Part shown: in pieces, positions 49,064 to 61,949 of the stretch
How positions within the stretch are numbered: position 1 is the stretch's first letter
How the letters are laid out: each line of letters opens with the position of its first letter
Assembly (NCBI GenBank): GCA_013398015.1
Contig: VZRR01014165.1
Span: forward strand, 654,348 to 718,347
Direction of reading: 5' to 3'
DNA from: Oreocharis arfaki
Taxonomy: Eukaryota; Chordata; Aves; Passeriformes; Paramythiidae
DNA: 64,000 nt
Made by a program: the position numbers and the translations under genes
Notes under the pieces: generated by a model
What the model was told of the DNA's origin: nothing
Database searches by the model: none
The model's input: only the letters and a program-made list of their open reading frames with translations

Positions 49064-51257
49064 ATGTTAAAAATATCTTTTGTTTTTTCTTTACAATAAA
49101 GTACAAGCAGTGTGGTGAATGAAGTGATCAGGGTAGAAAAGCAGGACACTAAATTCCTGACTTCAGAGACTTCTGTCAAACTCCTGACTCCAAGATTAAG
49201 TTGTTTACACTGTTTCTCCCCTCATAGTGCTGTTTATTCTGTTTATTCATAACATAACTCTTTGGGTGCCAAGGACTGAATCTTACACTTTAAGTTTAGA
49301 AGTACAAGTACCTACACCTGTGCCTGAGTTAGTCATTCTGACAGGGAGAAATAGGCAGCTCAGAGGCAGGTGTTCACTTAGCAAACAGCTACACCTGTTC
49401 TTATGACCTTTAGTTAGTCGTTCTTGAGCTTTAATTATTTATTAAAATAGGCAAACGTGAGTTAACTGCTTTGGTAACAAACAGATGGGCATAAACAGAG
49501 AGTGCTGTAATACACATGTAATGCACATGACTCCTCAGATGCTGGAAAAAAACGCACCAGAGTTGAGAGGTAACAGCAGAAAGCCAGCAAAATGTGCTAA
49601 GCGGTTTAGCAATAAACAGGTGTATATTTTGTTACTTAAAACTTGATTTGATGGGGTTTCAGTGAGGATTTTTTCATTCTGTATGACCAATATCCTAGAC
49701 ACTTGTAGCCAAATATCAGAGACACAGCTATTCCTAAAACAGTACCTAGAAGGAACCAAATGGGGAACAATACTGCAATAACTTTGTTCTGGATAATCTT
49801 TTTTGTCTAATTGATAATTTTCCAGAAATTTCAATAAAATACTGTTCTATTAGTTGCACTGTCTAGGAGCCAGTTCCATAATGTGCTATTAGACATATTT
49901 CTATGGTTTTCTTCTCTCTTGCATTCAATGAAAGGAAAGGTTGGACAGTGAAAAGAACTATGAATTAATGCAAATTTACAGTGGGAGTTATTTGTCTAAT
50001 TTTTCCATGTACCAGAATAGTTAGTATGCCACTACAAAATCTTACACAATCACCTCTTTGTAACATACTACTTTTTAACTCTCTTTTTCCATACAGATTT
50101 AAGAATTAGAGTCTGATAGAAGTGGTAGAGTTCCTCTATGACTCTCAATATTTACTCTTATTCTGAGTCAATTAATGTTTTCTTGGAATTTCCTGTATGT
50201 TTGCATGTCCTCTTTTTTCAGAGGGCAATTATTCTATGTAAAAGTGCGTGAGAAGTATCAGTAGTTGTGACCTCTCTGTCATTGGCCCTTGCTGATAAAT
50301 TTCTCAAACGAATTCTGTCAGCGGGTTTGGACTGAGGGAGGCTAAACTTTGTAGAAAGAAATCTATCACACAGTGAACTGTGCTTAGAGCTTACTTATTA
50401 CAAGACATGAAAAATAAATAGTTTTCTTATGAGCACATTTTTTTACCTAGAGAAAGACTTTGGGCATAATGGACTGCATTCAGGAATCTTCTGTTACTTC
50501 AGTCAATGTTTAATATACTTGCTTTCATTTTCTGCCAAAATACAGTCCTAACTTTCAGCATTTGCTCTACTGTTAGTTGGAAAATAACATTCAGAAATGC
50601 AGTACATTTCACCCCTTCTAGGTCAAGCCCTAGAACTCGTATCGTGTATTTGTCCACAAGAGAAAGCAAGTTTTACACTACCGAGAAACCTACATGATAT
50701 ATTGTTAAAACATCCCGTGGTAGCTCAGGATAATATGCATTGAGCTCAGCCTTAAAGGATTCAGTGTTTGAAGTAGTAACATAACTTACAAAGAGTAAAA
50801 GTAATGGATAAGTACAGAAAGCACCAGAATTGGGCTACTTTGTCTATGTAGTCCAAAATGTATTGCAGAGGAGAATGAAGGGAACACCACAGTCATTTTA
50901 TCACCCAAAAATATCATCAAATAAATTAAATAGTAGCCATAGGAAGGCAGGGTAGAGTGGAATATTCCCTCTGTTTAACCAGACAACTAACATGGGTTGG
51001 TATTGGTGCTGAAGACAGAAAAAGAAGATTAAAATGTAAAATAACATTTTTCTAATTTCTCACAGAAATTTAGAAAACCAAGAATTATTGGATATTGGAA
51101 AATTGAATTGCTAATCACTGTAGAGAGAAATCTTTGTCAAAGGGGGAAAAATGAAGTAAGACATTCAACAGCTATTCAGAGCAATGATTTTGGTTGTTTA
51201 GCTTCAAACACCTTTTTCAATTTATTAGAATCTAATCATTCAATACAATTTTTACCA

Positions 51258-51537
51258 AGGCCTGTAGTGATAGGACAAGAATGAATGCTTTAAATTAAAA
51301 GAGAATAGGTTTAGTCTAGCTGCTAGGAAGAAATTCTGTGCTAAGATGGTGAGGCACTAGAAGAGGTTTTTCGGAGAAGCTGTGTATGTCCCATATCTGG
51401 AAGGGTTCAAGGCCAGGTTGGAGGGGTCTTTGAGCAACCTGGTCTAGTGGAAGGTATCCTTGCTCATGGCAGGGGTGTTGGAACTAGATGATCTTTCATG
51501 TCCCTTCTGCCAAAATCTTTCTATGATTTCATGATTT
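51258..51537 (+). mobile_element. CR1 LINE, 5'-truncated, copy C
   Basis: Reads in CR1 sense order: TGTAGTGATAGGACAAGAAT, TTTAAATTAAAAGAGAATAG, TAGGAAGAAATTCTG, TGGTGAGGCACTAGAAGAGG, GGGTTCAAGGCCAGGTTGGA, GAGCAACCTGGTCTAGTGG, TTGGAACTAGATGATCTTTC, then a tail TTTCTATGATTTCATGATTT at 51518-51537. These positions code for the last part of ORF2 (pattern 'RLEGSLSNLV') and the 3' untranslated region, now with stops. The tail is the CR1 octamer pattern ATTCTATG with mutations. Confidence 0.95.
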
Positions 51538-51809
51538 TACATACCTGACTGCAATATGATTTTATATAAAACCTAAAGGGTATTTAATTCGTGAACATAT
51601 ATGGGCATGCCTATCTGTTAATAAAATCACAGAATCCCTCGAAACATGTGACAATCTTTTCAGTAAAATTTAGTCTGATATCTTTAGGAGTCTTGTCATT
51701 TTACACTGCTTCTCAAGTAAAAGCTTACTACTTTCAATTCTAAAGATGATGCCAAAGTTATAATTTTCTTTTAAAATTAATCTGAGTGACTACTGCGGAT
51801 AAATATACG

Positions 51810-51836
51810 TGATATTTTTAAAATTTAAAAATATCA
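51810..51836. repeat. 27-bp AT-rich palindrome
   Basis: Perfect 13-bp arms around one central A: TGATATTTTTAAA, then A, then TTTAAAAATATCA. Long for chance, but the sequence is almost pure A/T. Confidence 0.92.
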
Positions 51837-53380
51837 TAGCTATCTGATTGACCAGTGCAACAAAAATATTGACAATATTTGACATGATCCACAGTGCTGC
51901 AACACGCCCACAGTGTTGCAAATGACAGTGTAAAATGTCTGCCGTCCTCCCCAATGTTAAATAAAATCCTTACTATTGACTTTGGCATATGGTCTTTTTT
52001 GCTCATTGATTTGGCAAGAGGCATCTAATAACCCTGATAATCGGATCTTAACAATAGGAATTACTACCTTGGGTAAGTTGTTGGTAATGAATTTTTCATT
52101 CATCTTTAATATTTAGCAATGGGCAGGAGCAGCTTGGGGGTAATGAGTTCCATCCCCATCAGACCTTGATAAAAAGTCAATAAAATCTTCCTGAGTCATA
52201 TTTACCTCTTGTACTAATGGCTGATGATGTGCATCAAGCCTGGCATTACACTGTGCAATAACAGCAGGTTTGCCTCTCAGTAGCATGTACTGTGAGGCAA
52301 AATACTGTCCCTGCAGAATATCCTTAGTAGAGATTTCCCCTGCTGCTAGCCAGAAGTGGGCATCGTGAATTCATGATGAACAAATCCAGAGGAGCTGGAA
52401 CCTTGAGCAGTGTCAGTGTGAAATTGTGCGTGTATGTGTGTGTGCACGTCTCAGAACACAAATCTTAGATTACAAGGTTGCTATTCAGTCACTATACCCA
52501 TCCTGCTGAGCAAATAAGGTTTTGATTGCATGTCGCTGAGTGGCACAGTTTTGTTCTTGCCACAACCCCAGTGAAATGTCCTTGTGGCAAGCAATGTACA
52601 ACACTAATGGCCTTTTTTTGTCTTCCAACACCTAGCACCTAAATATTCTTGTCTTAGTGTTGTATTAATAATGAAAAACCAAAAAAAAATCTTGCTTTCT
52701 ATAATACTGTTCTCCTAGAACTCCTAGCAGTGTTGCACGCATGCGTATGCACATGCACATACAGAGAATAAAATGTATTGCAAAATTTCCTGTTGAAATC
52801 CCCACCAGCTAAAAAAACCATTCGAATTGCCACAGGTAATAGGATTCAATATATCACTGACTCTATTAATTCCTTTATGCTTAATAACATAAAATTGAAG
52901 ACATATCTCTTCTATACCCCTCTCTCACCTCCTTAGCATCTTCACTTGGTGCCTCTAGTGACACATTTAAAACTTCTTGTTTTATTATTGTTCTACACAT
53001 CAAGTAAGCTACATCATGTAATGCAGAAACTCAACAATGGTTTTTCTCTGCTAAAAAATTTATGAAAAGTTATAGTTATGAGGAGTGGTTACCTGAGTTT
53101 TGTTGTGTTTTTATAACTGGAAGTACCAATTGGTGTGCTAATGCTAATGCTCCAGGTAATTTCTGGGTCTCATGGGATTGGTTTCTTTTGAGGAAGTTAT
53201 TAATTTAGATATAAATAAGTATTTTTTTGTATTTCAATAGATTCAGTTCTATTTTTTATGAAACTTGATTGAGTATCATACAAAAGTATGGTCTCTTATT
53301 TTTTTATTTATTTTTCTTTTTTTTTTTTTTACTGATATCCATAATCATTTGATTTTGCTTAAAACTCTGCACTGAAATTC

Positions 53381-53442
53381 TGAACACTACTTGGCCTTTA
53401 CTTTGGATATTTTGAACACTACTTGGCCGTAGCTTTGAATAT
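53381..53442. repeat. Tandem duplication, period 32 bp
   Basis: TGAACACTACTTGGCC begins both units (53381 and 53413). Each unit then continues with a related TTTGGATAT/TTTGAATAT end. Two copies only. Confidence 0.85.
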
Positions 53443-53757
53443 TCACCACCACCCCCTTGGTAACCATTACAGGTCAGTTATGAGTTATCAGTGTGCTTGA
53501 TATGCTGAAGAGACTGGCTGTCACCATAAAACGCGTGGCTACAGCAAGAACATTAAAAGCATAGTGTATCATTGGATCAAAGGTCCATCTGTATATGATG
53601 GATGTCAGTATCATGATTTTTGGCATTGGCCAGGAATTAGTGCATAGGTAAGATTATAATTACAGGGGAAACAACCACATTTCTGAAGTGATGTGAATAA
53701 ACACCTTGCTTTTGTTTTTTAATTTTTCTAATTTCTTTCCCACGCATGTATAAACCC

Positions 53758-53800
53758 CAAAACAAAACCAAACCAAACAAAAAAACAAACAAACAAACAC
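53758..53800. repeat. A/C-rich (AAAC)n tract
   Basis: Degenerate CAAA/CCAAA units ending in three clean CAAA repeats. Simple sequence. Confidence 0.85.
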
Positions 53801-55411
53801 TCCCAAGAAAACAGAAAAAAGGAAAATAAATAGGAGGGTACATTTAGAGATTTAGGTCAGAAAAAAAAGGTCTTACTTTTTTCTTTCTGAATATGCATTT
53901 AAACGGTCACATAATGATCACACATATGTGGAGATTGTATTATTTTCTAAACGTTTTGTATAAAAACTGTTTTTAGCTAAGCCTGGGGTCTTCATCTTTT
54001 ATGTTTTTAAATAGGCTATTTCTTTAATGCAAAGAGACCCACTTCACAAGCCTAGGAAGTATTTTTATTTTCCCCATATTTTCTCTCTTTTTCAGAGAGG
54101 AATACGAAAATACTATGTTTTCAGATAGGTGGAGAGCTCCTTTATTTTTGTCTGCTCTTAACTCTAATTCTTCACAGAAACTGTGTGTGAGTGTAAAGTG
54201 TTTTGGAATAGCTTAGTATCCTACGATAATACTGACTCAACAGCCAAATGAAATCTTGTTGAAACTTTCTTCTTCCTTCGTGTTGTACATCTCGAATGCA
54301 TGTAGGGAGTTTGACACTGAAATGCCACAGCACTCCCTTGTTTAGTGAAGTCAGCAACAGAGAAAATATTATGCCAGTTCTTTAAAGCCAGGAGTGCTTC
54401 CCTCTCCCACTTACACATGCAGTTCAAGCTGCAGTCACATAATTGGGTCTCAGAAATTGCCTCTCTTTCTCGAATCCCCATGCCCAAGTTAAGAACTACT
54501 ATTAAAGGTCTCACTTTCATTCTCCAATTGCTTTTCTCTCTGAAAGCTTCACTGTGGATCCCTAGCAATTTGCTCCCTTTTATCTGTTGATTTTCGAGTG
54601 TGTTAAGTCAAAGTCAGACAGTACAGAGATAACCTCTTTCTCAGGTTTTTCTTATGCATGAGTTTCGGGTATCTTCTGGAATTTAAAAAATACAATTCAG
54701 AATATTATATTTAGCAAAATGTATAATCACCAACTATACAGTCTTATACAATTATTATTTTTCAATCTATCTGCATACTATAGGCTTTTCTCACTTGATA
54801 TATTTATTGCTCACAGAGCTGAAAAATCAGAGACAAGCAGAAGATGTTTGGGTTCTTTGGATTCATCTCAGCTGCAGCTCTGCTCTTTTCAGCAGGCTAA
54901 ACATAACTGACATCTGAGTTATAAAACAGATATATAGACAGGCAGATTAACCTCTTGCTTCATAAGGACTGAGCCTACAGAATTTTTGAAATAAATCTTT
55001 TTCATCCATAGTTGTTGGCACCAATAGCTGTATCCATTGCACATGTGTATGTTTGTATGTGCTCTGTGGTGAAAAGACTATTAGTTTTCAATATCAGTTC
55101 ACGTTTCAGATATGAATGACAGAGGGTTTTTTTGTTTTTTTTTTTTTTTTTCAAAAGTAAGCAAACCTTTTTATATCACTCAACTTAACTAAGTAGGTAT
55201 TTGGGAACCTGGGTATTCAGCACTCTGAAAATCAGGTACTGGAGAAAACCAAAAACTGTCCAAAAACAACAACGGGTTTTATTTCTAAATAGTAATCTAG
55301 GTTAGGCATAGTTTTCTGAGCTGCCTCTGTATTCACTGGAGAAAAATGAATGCTGCTAAATCTGAGTATTTTTCTCAGTTATGTCAATGATGCCATGGCT
55401 TTGTGAACTTA

Positions 55412-56045
55412 CAAAATCATAGAAAGTTATGAGGTGGCAACGAGCCTTAAAGATCGTCTAGTCTCAACCCACCCTGCCATGGGCAGGGACACCTCCCAGT
55501 AGATCAAGTTGCTCAATGCCTTGTCCAACCTGGTTTTGAATACTGCCGGAGTTGGGGAATACACAACATCCCTGGGCAACCTGTTCTGGTGTCTCACCCA
55601 CCTCACAGCAAAAAGTTCTTCTGAAACATCTAACTCAAATTTCCCCTCTTTCAATTTGCACTCATTGCTCCTTGTCCTATCACTACAGTTCCTGAGGCAG
55701 TGTCCTTCTCCAGCTTCCCTCTGGGCCCCTTTGGAGGACTCCATGCAACCTTCTCCTCTCCATGCTGAATAGCCCCAACTTCTCAGCCTGTCTTCACAGA
55801 GGAGGTGGTCCAGTCCTCAACAGTTTTGTAAACCTCCTCTGGACCCACTCCAACAGTTCCATGCCCTTCTTATGTTGGGGGCACCAGAGCTGGATGCAGC
55901 CCTCCGGGTGGGGTCTCACAAGAGCAAAGCAGAGGGGCAGAATCACCTCCTTTGACTTTCTGGCCATGCTGCTTTTGATGCAGCCAAGGATACATTTGGC
56001 TTTCTGGGCTGCAAGCTCACATATCAAGTTTTTAATCAACTTTCA
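55412..56045 (-). mobile_element. CR1 LINE, 5'-truncated, copy B, with ORF2 C-terminal relic
   Basis: Plus strand starts AAAATCATAGAAAGTTATGA (tail, reverse complement) and then GAGCCTTAAAGATCGTCTAG, CTCCTTGTCCTATCACTAC and CACCAGAGCTGGATGCAGCC, the usual CR1 order on the minus strand. On the minus strand, 56039-55797 reads the end of the reverse-transcriptase ORF: AAQKAKCILGCIKSSMARKS, KEVILPLCFALVRPH and LLEWVQRRFTKLL. A different frame, 55744-55427, continues with RSNECKLKEGKFELD and RHQNRLPRDVVYSPTPAVFK. The two frames show a frameshift near 55750-55800. No catalytic domain remains, so the copy is inactive. Similarity is lost near 56045. Confidence 0.95.
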
Positions 56046-57989
56046 CTCACTTGCACACCTCCACTTTCTAATGCTTGTTTCCTAGACTGTATATGCCTGA
56101 GGTGAACCTCCTTTTGCCCTACATCTGTAATTCTTGAGATCTATCTTGTTCCCATCACCTTGAACCTTTGCTTCCCAGCATTATTGAACTCAACTGCACT
56201 TTACCATGAGTTGTGTCATTTCTAGTTTAAAGCTTTCCTTATCACTTTGGACAGCCTTTTGCAAAGATTAGCTTGGCTTGACTCTGTAAGGAACATCTCC
56301 TCTTCCTCTTTGAGTCCTCCATCCTCAAAGTGAGTCTCATGCTTGTGAAAGCCAAATTCCTGTCAACATTACCAGCTGTACAACCAGATTGTTCAACTGC
56401 AGGTGTTGAAATTAATATAATTGTATGACTTTGGTGTGACAGGACTCAAAATCAGCCAGCATAGACACATTTAGTTTTTCTTCAGTCCAAAGACAGAATG
56501 ATATTCAAAGAGAACTTTAATATTTTTCAGTAGACTAAAAATCTAGAATATATAACTCTGAATACAGAAAACTGAAAGTTACCTAGAAGTAGTAAAATAA
56601 ACCACGCCAGAGAGATTTCCTGGGTACTGGAACTCCATTTCCCATTCTGTTAAACTGTTAGAGAGGTCTCTAACCTGCTTTAAGCCAAGCAGAATAGGCA
56701 AATGCCCCTCCAGGGCTCTAGCAAAGTCTGCATTCAGCACAAGTCAGACACCTTTCTCAACACAGAACGTGCATACAGCCACCCTATTTTGTAAGCTGGA
56801 GAGTATAATAATATGTTCATGGGCCATTCCATGCCTAAGAAGAGTTTAGGGAACATTTCGTTTGCCAGTTTAAATGTGGTAAACATGATCAGGAAAAGCA
56901 GAATAAAATGGGTGATCAGGAGGAGGATTAGACACTACTTTTCTTCTACCAGCTGTGTCCTTTCAGACAGGTTCTGGCTCTTTGCCCAGCCATTGAAACT
57001 TAGTTTTTTGAATTAAGAGAAACCATATTAACTTTTTTATAGTTTTTAGGAAATTATCTCTATTCCCTAGCTGTCACTTCAAGTCAGTTTCGTAACCCAT
57101 GTGCAAAATGTTAACTTTCAAATCTTTCTGCATTTCTACAGTCTTTCAAGCCTTTTCTCTTTGGGCATGCTCATTTATTCTCACCAGCATATTTCCCCCT
57201 CTTGGGGTGTTTGTTTGCTTTTCTTTTGCTGTTTGGTGTTTTGTGGGGTTTGTTTCGGTTTTGTTTTTCCTATTTTCTGGAGGGTTCCATGCATTTCAAT
57301 GACTTCTTAAAGATAATCCAAGAACATATGAAACATACGATACCTTTCCTTAAATGGGGCATTATGCTGAAGCTAATTGGCTGAATTCTCAGCAGGGCTA
57401 ATTAACTTGGGTGGAGCTCCACAGTGAGAGATATGTTGTCTGTGTTTCCAGAGCAACAGTGTTTGGGTCAGCAAGTGCTCTGCACAGTACTGTCCTCAGC
57501 AGGGTAAAACCCTTTAGCCTACCGTCAGAAATATGAACTATAGCAACCATCTTGAAAAATTTGGCCAGTTTGTGTCTTCTAACCCGATTAAAACAGGTGA
57601 CTTCTGCTGCATTTGCCTTTGGGCATGATATTTCCCAGTCTAATTCCATTAATCACTTTATAAACCAGTTTGTGTGAAAGCAGAAGCATGAAATGTGCTG
57701 GCAGGGCATTGCAGCAGGTGCATAGCCACCATGCTCTATCATGTATAACTTTGCAGAGATGAGAAACACTAAAGACTCTGTTAAAATGATTATCTGTAAT
57801 ACTAGACAGGGGGTAGTAGGCCAAAATTTTTCTCTCTGTTGAAGAAGAATCTGTTAGAAACTAATCCAAATTATTGATGGGTCATTTGAGGCTCATTCCC
57901 GTAACTCTGGGCCTGGATTTTCGTGACAGATGGATGAGCTGACATTCTTGATAGGAGCTCTGCTCCCTGCAAATACATAGTATACATAC

Positions 57990-58054
57990 ATGGTATTTTG
58001 CCTCTCTGAAGTCTTGAACGTCTGTTTGGATGGCATTTTGCCTACTCAGAAGTC
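57990..58054. repeat. Short direct duplication, period 40 bp
   Basis: ATGGTATTTTGCCTCTCTGA (57990) and ATGGCATTTTGCCTACTCAG (58030) begin related 24-25-bp segments, both ending in GAAGTC. An old local duplication. Confidence 0.75.
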
Positions 58055-58746
58055 AGTACAAAAGTCAAGCAATGGTAGGTTTATACGGACAGTTGGCATT
58101 ACCGTGAAAATGTCACTTTTTCCCAGGAATTTCTCGTTCTGTGCCAGTATTACATATTGGCACCACATGCCTCTTTACACCTAATTACATGAGTTGACAC
58201 TTACATGACAGAACAGAAATGGTTGATCTGTGAAGGGAAAGAAAGGTTGAAATCTATGGTTGCCCTTGCAAATACAGGTAATATGTTTTCAGACTTGTTG
58301 GAATGTCAGTGTACAGGAGGAGTCATGACCCTTTCTCTCTCTCATGTTCAAGCAATTTTACAAAAAGTTAACAATTGTCATTGTCTCATGTTTTGGCACA
58401 GATTAATGTCTGATAAGACCTTCTACTAAGAAATTAGTGTTATTCATGTACTAAATTTTAAGGGGAAAAACCAGAAAGTGGTAATTTTTCTATTTCCTGT
58501 AAAACCAGAATAAGGAATAGTTTTCAGTTGCAAAATCCATCTGAAATAAAAAGTGAAGGTAAAATACCTAAATGTAGCACACAGATGCCTGTTTTGAGAC
58601 TTCTATAGTTATGCTTATTCTTTTCTAGTGCCATTTTCCGTCTCATCTATGTACAGTATGACAGAGAAAAAAGAGAGTGCTTAAAAGCAATTCTGTACAG
58701 AATTACCACTACATTTATTGGTACAGTAGCAGGTCAGCTGCATTAG

Positions 58747-58747
58747 N
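58747..58747. other. Single unresolved base
   Basis: One N within CTGCATTAGNATATTGTGAG. Assembly ambiguity. Confidence 1.
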
Positions 58748-61700
58748 ATATTGTGAGACACTTAGGAAACACTGAGGAAATAACTTCCTAATTACAGGCA
58801 GAGAAATTTGCAGCCTAACTCTTGTCTACAATTTTTAAAATAAATTTAATGAGAGATCTATTAAAGAAGATATTTTAAATACTTTCCTAGAAAACAGATC
58901 TATATTTTAACTTTCATGATATGGATGATGCCATCAGGATAATTTCATATTCACCCATGATTTTATGGAAAGGTGTTTTTAAAGTGGGCTGTAATAATCA
59001 CTTTTCAGTTTGTCTTTTTGCACTTGATTTACCTGGAGAGAAGGTCACCAGTAAAATTGTGGACCTGGCCAAGTTTTAAAGGCTATATCTATGCCTCTAG
59101 ATTAAAGGAGATGGTGGCCAAATCCCTGGCCTTTTAATGCTCTAGAAGAAACATCCAAAATTCATAATCAGGTAATAAATATAAATATAGCTATAAAAAC
59201 CCTTAGGCCAAGTGTAGCAATTTTTTTCCTCACTGCCTGGGTCATTATAATGCTATATAATACTTTGTATTGTCTTTATATATATATCTGATATTCAAGG
59301 TCCTTACATTTTGAATATTGATTGAAATCACTATTCAAGCTCTTGGATTACCTTTATTTTTGTAAAATAAAAGGAACTAATTTAAATGGATCAACTTTGA
59401 ATAGTTAAATATGTCTATACAGCAGAACAAAGACAATTTTTGTAGATTATAAATTATTAAGGTTTAGTAAAGGATTTGAGGAATAGAAGCACTGTGAAGT
59501 GCCAGAAAAAATTGGATATAAACTATATCACTGTGACTATTTGACTCTAATTTTTCTTGTCTAAAAGAAAAACCTGGTTTACAAACCAGTTTATGGACTC
59601 TTAAGAGGAGGAGTAACTATACATGTAATGTCATCAGACCACCTACGTAAAAAAAGGTAATGGATTTTTATATGTGGTCTTTCCATCAAGGCTGTACTTC
59701 TCATTTACCTAAACTACCACACAAGAATGCTTCAGGCAGCTGAACTTAATACAGAAATAGTGAATGGCAATGGAACAAACTTATCTCTGGTTTAACTGAG
59801 ATTTTCAACAGTTTTGTTTAACATTCCATTTTGAATATGTCTACCTTCAGCTTCCAGCCACACGACCTCACTATATGCACATAAATGAGATTTAATACTG
59901 AGATTTTTACTGATAATTTTTAATAATTTAAAAATTCATCATGTCAGCAATTAGTGAGCAATTTCATGTAACTATTTCTTAGATGATTTATCTAGAAAGA
60001 CAATGATTTTCATTTAGGCTGCATTTTGACAAAACATGTGTCAAGGTTTCTTCTATGATCAAAGGAATAAAGTAAATATGGTTAAAAGGTTTTTTGTCCC
60101 ACCTTAAAATCCCTGTCAGGGGAGTGATATTTTCAGTAAATAGTCTCTAGACCAGATGCTTAACTTTTAAAAGAGTAAAGATTAGTGAGACAATTAAAAA
60201 CTGACTGGTGGAGAACCTGAGATATTTCAGAAACATCTGCACCGTTGTTCATATTTGAATATCATATTTGAACTCCTACAAAATAAGCCTTTATTGTTGA
60301 TCAGTATCTTTAGAGTGCTGACATCAAAACTGAAGATCCTTGTAATGAGCTCATTATCATGCTGTACTTATAAGAACACCACCTGGTTTTTCTCTGCATA
60401 TTAGTTATGCATCAAAAGATCAGTTTGCAGGCTTACCCACTGTGTCATGTTTGGATTCTGATTTCCCATAATAGAATAGTGATGTTTCCAGGACATCCAC
60501 TGTCTTCAAAAAAGGGTTTTATAAGTGACTTAATTTTAGGTGTTCATTAGTCAAAGAGGAAAAAAAAAGACAAAAAAAAAAAAACCTGATGAAATTAATT
60601 AGAAATTAATCCCCTCCTGCAACAGTGAGGGAAGACATGTCTAAAACAAAACCACAAACAGAAGTTACTCAGCTCTAAGCTTGTGATATTTGAAACAGTT
60701 TCAGCCTAAGGTGATCACACTGCTGAGTGCTTGACAAGACTGCTCTGGAAGGCAGTGTTGTCAACCAGAAACAGCAAAATCTATCATTAAGACTTCTGCT
60801 ACAAGGAAGGAGATTCAGTGACTAAGGTACCCATTCAGAAACTTACACTGGACTTCCAAATATCATGAACTTACAGAAAGAGCTGCTTCATCCAGCAGTC
60901 TTTTAGCCTTCCTATGCTGAGGATACTCATCAGCTCTTTCTACCATATTTACTTTTCATTAGACTTTCCAAATTAAAGAGAAGGAAGGCAACTAATTCAT
61001 TGGTGATATCCTTTCTTTACTCCCAGAATGTGAACTTAAACATTTAACTTAACTGAACTTTTGTTTCTAGATTTAATTGACATAATATGTTTTAAAAAGA
61101 GGGCAATCAGATATTTTAAACATAGATAAATTAAAAATGATGTAATTAAAAAGAAAGTGAATGAAGACCAGATATGAACTCTAAAAACACAAAAGACAGA
61201 GGGATTATAAAAATATTTTTTGGCTTGGTTATCAAGTACCAGTCACATAGGTAAACAAGCCAAAGCATTTAGATAAAGACTGAAGACTTAAAAGTAAATA
61301 TCTCAGTAAATGGTGGAATCTTGTTTCAAAACCTCAAAATAACATCTTTGTAATCAAACTGGAATTCAGATACAAATTCCTAATTCAACAGGTGAAGTAC
61401 CTCTGGATGAATGGCTCTGTACAAACGGACTTCAGTATCTGCCAGTGCAATGATCAACTGATTTAAAGCCTGATATAGCAATGAAATATTCATATCCTAT
61501 GTAAAATGGAATTTATTAAAATTTAGTAAAAAATATATATACCACACTGAAATATTTTATATCATAATTATATCACATAATAGAGAGAGACTTTACTTGC
61601 TGCCACAAGTATATCAAAGCTTTTGTTGATGTGATGAATGTGTTCATTTTTACCTTACTCATTCCTTTTGCTTCTCTAACATCTTTGTAAGTCTGATGTT

Positions 61701-61905
61701 TGTGTAACCATGTTCTGAAGGGAATGATTATCATAAGGATGAGACATTCTTCAACCTGGAAGAAGTGTGAGGATTTCAGCAGATGACCACGGGTAAAAAG
61801 AACAGTTTTAACATTCTGGATTTCCCTACAAGAGATAAATGTGTAAGTGTGCTGCTTCATAATGATATTCCCTGCAAAAAGTAGGATTTAAACAGGTAGT
61901 CATTG

Positions 61906-61949
61906 TCTGCCTCTCCATTGAATGGCTTCTGCCTCTTCATTGAATGTTT
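61906..61949. repeat. 22-bp tandem duplication (2 copies)
   Basis: TCTGCCTCTCCATTGAATGG with two further bases (61906-61927), then TCTGCCTCTTCATTGAATGT with two further bases (61928-61949). Nineteen of 22 positions match. Confidence 0.85.

Larger units (their letters stand above)
46301..51257. other. Non-genic AT-rich stretch
   Basis: No gene recognised. Contents: a homopolymer-flanked gap at 47133-47182, an A-rich purine tract at 48212-48257, and a TA/TG simple repeat at 49034-49063. Open frames at 47800-48072 and 49535-49834 (minus) have no recognisable domains. Confidence 0.65.
51538..55410. other. Non-genic AT-rich stretch
   Basis: No gene recognised. Contents: a 27-bp palindrome at 51810-51836, a 30/32-bp tandem duplication at 53381-53442, and an A/C-rich tract at 53758-53800. 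T-runs lie near 53317 and 55139. A minus-strand frame of 115 codons at 54221-54568 shows no domain. Confidence 0.65.

Noticed and set aside
54221..54568. 115-codon minus-strand frame with a GTAAGTG donor-like site
   Set aside because: No recognisable domain and only a poor acceptor. Its length is within chance expectation here.
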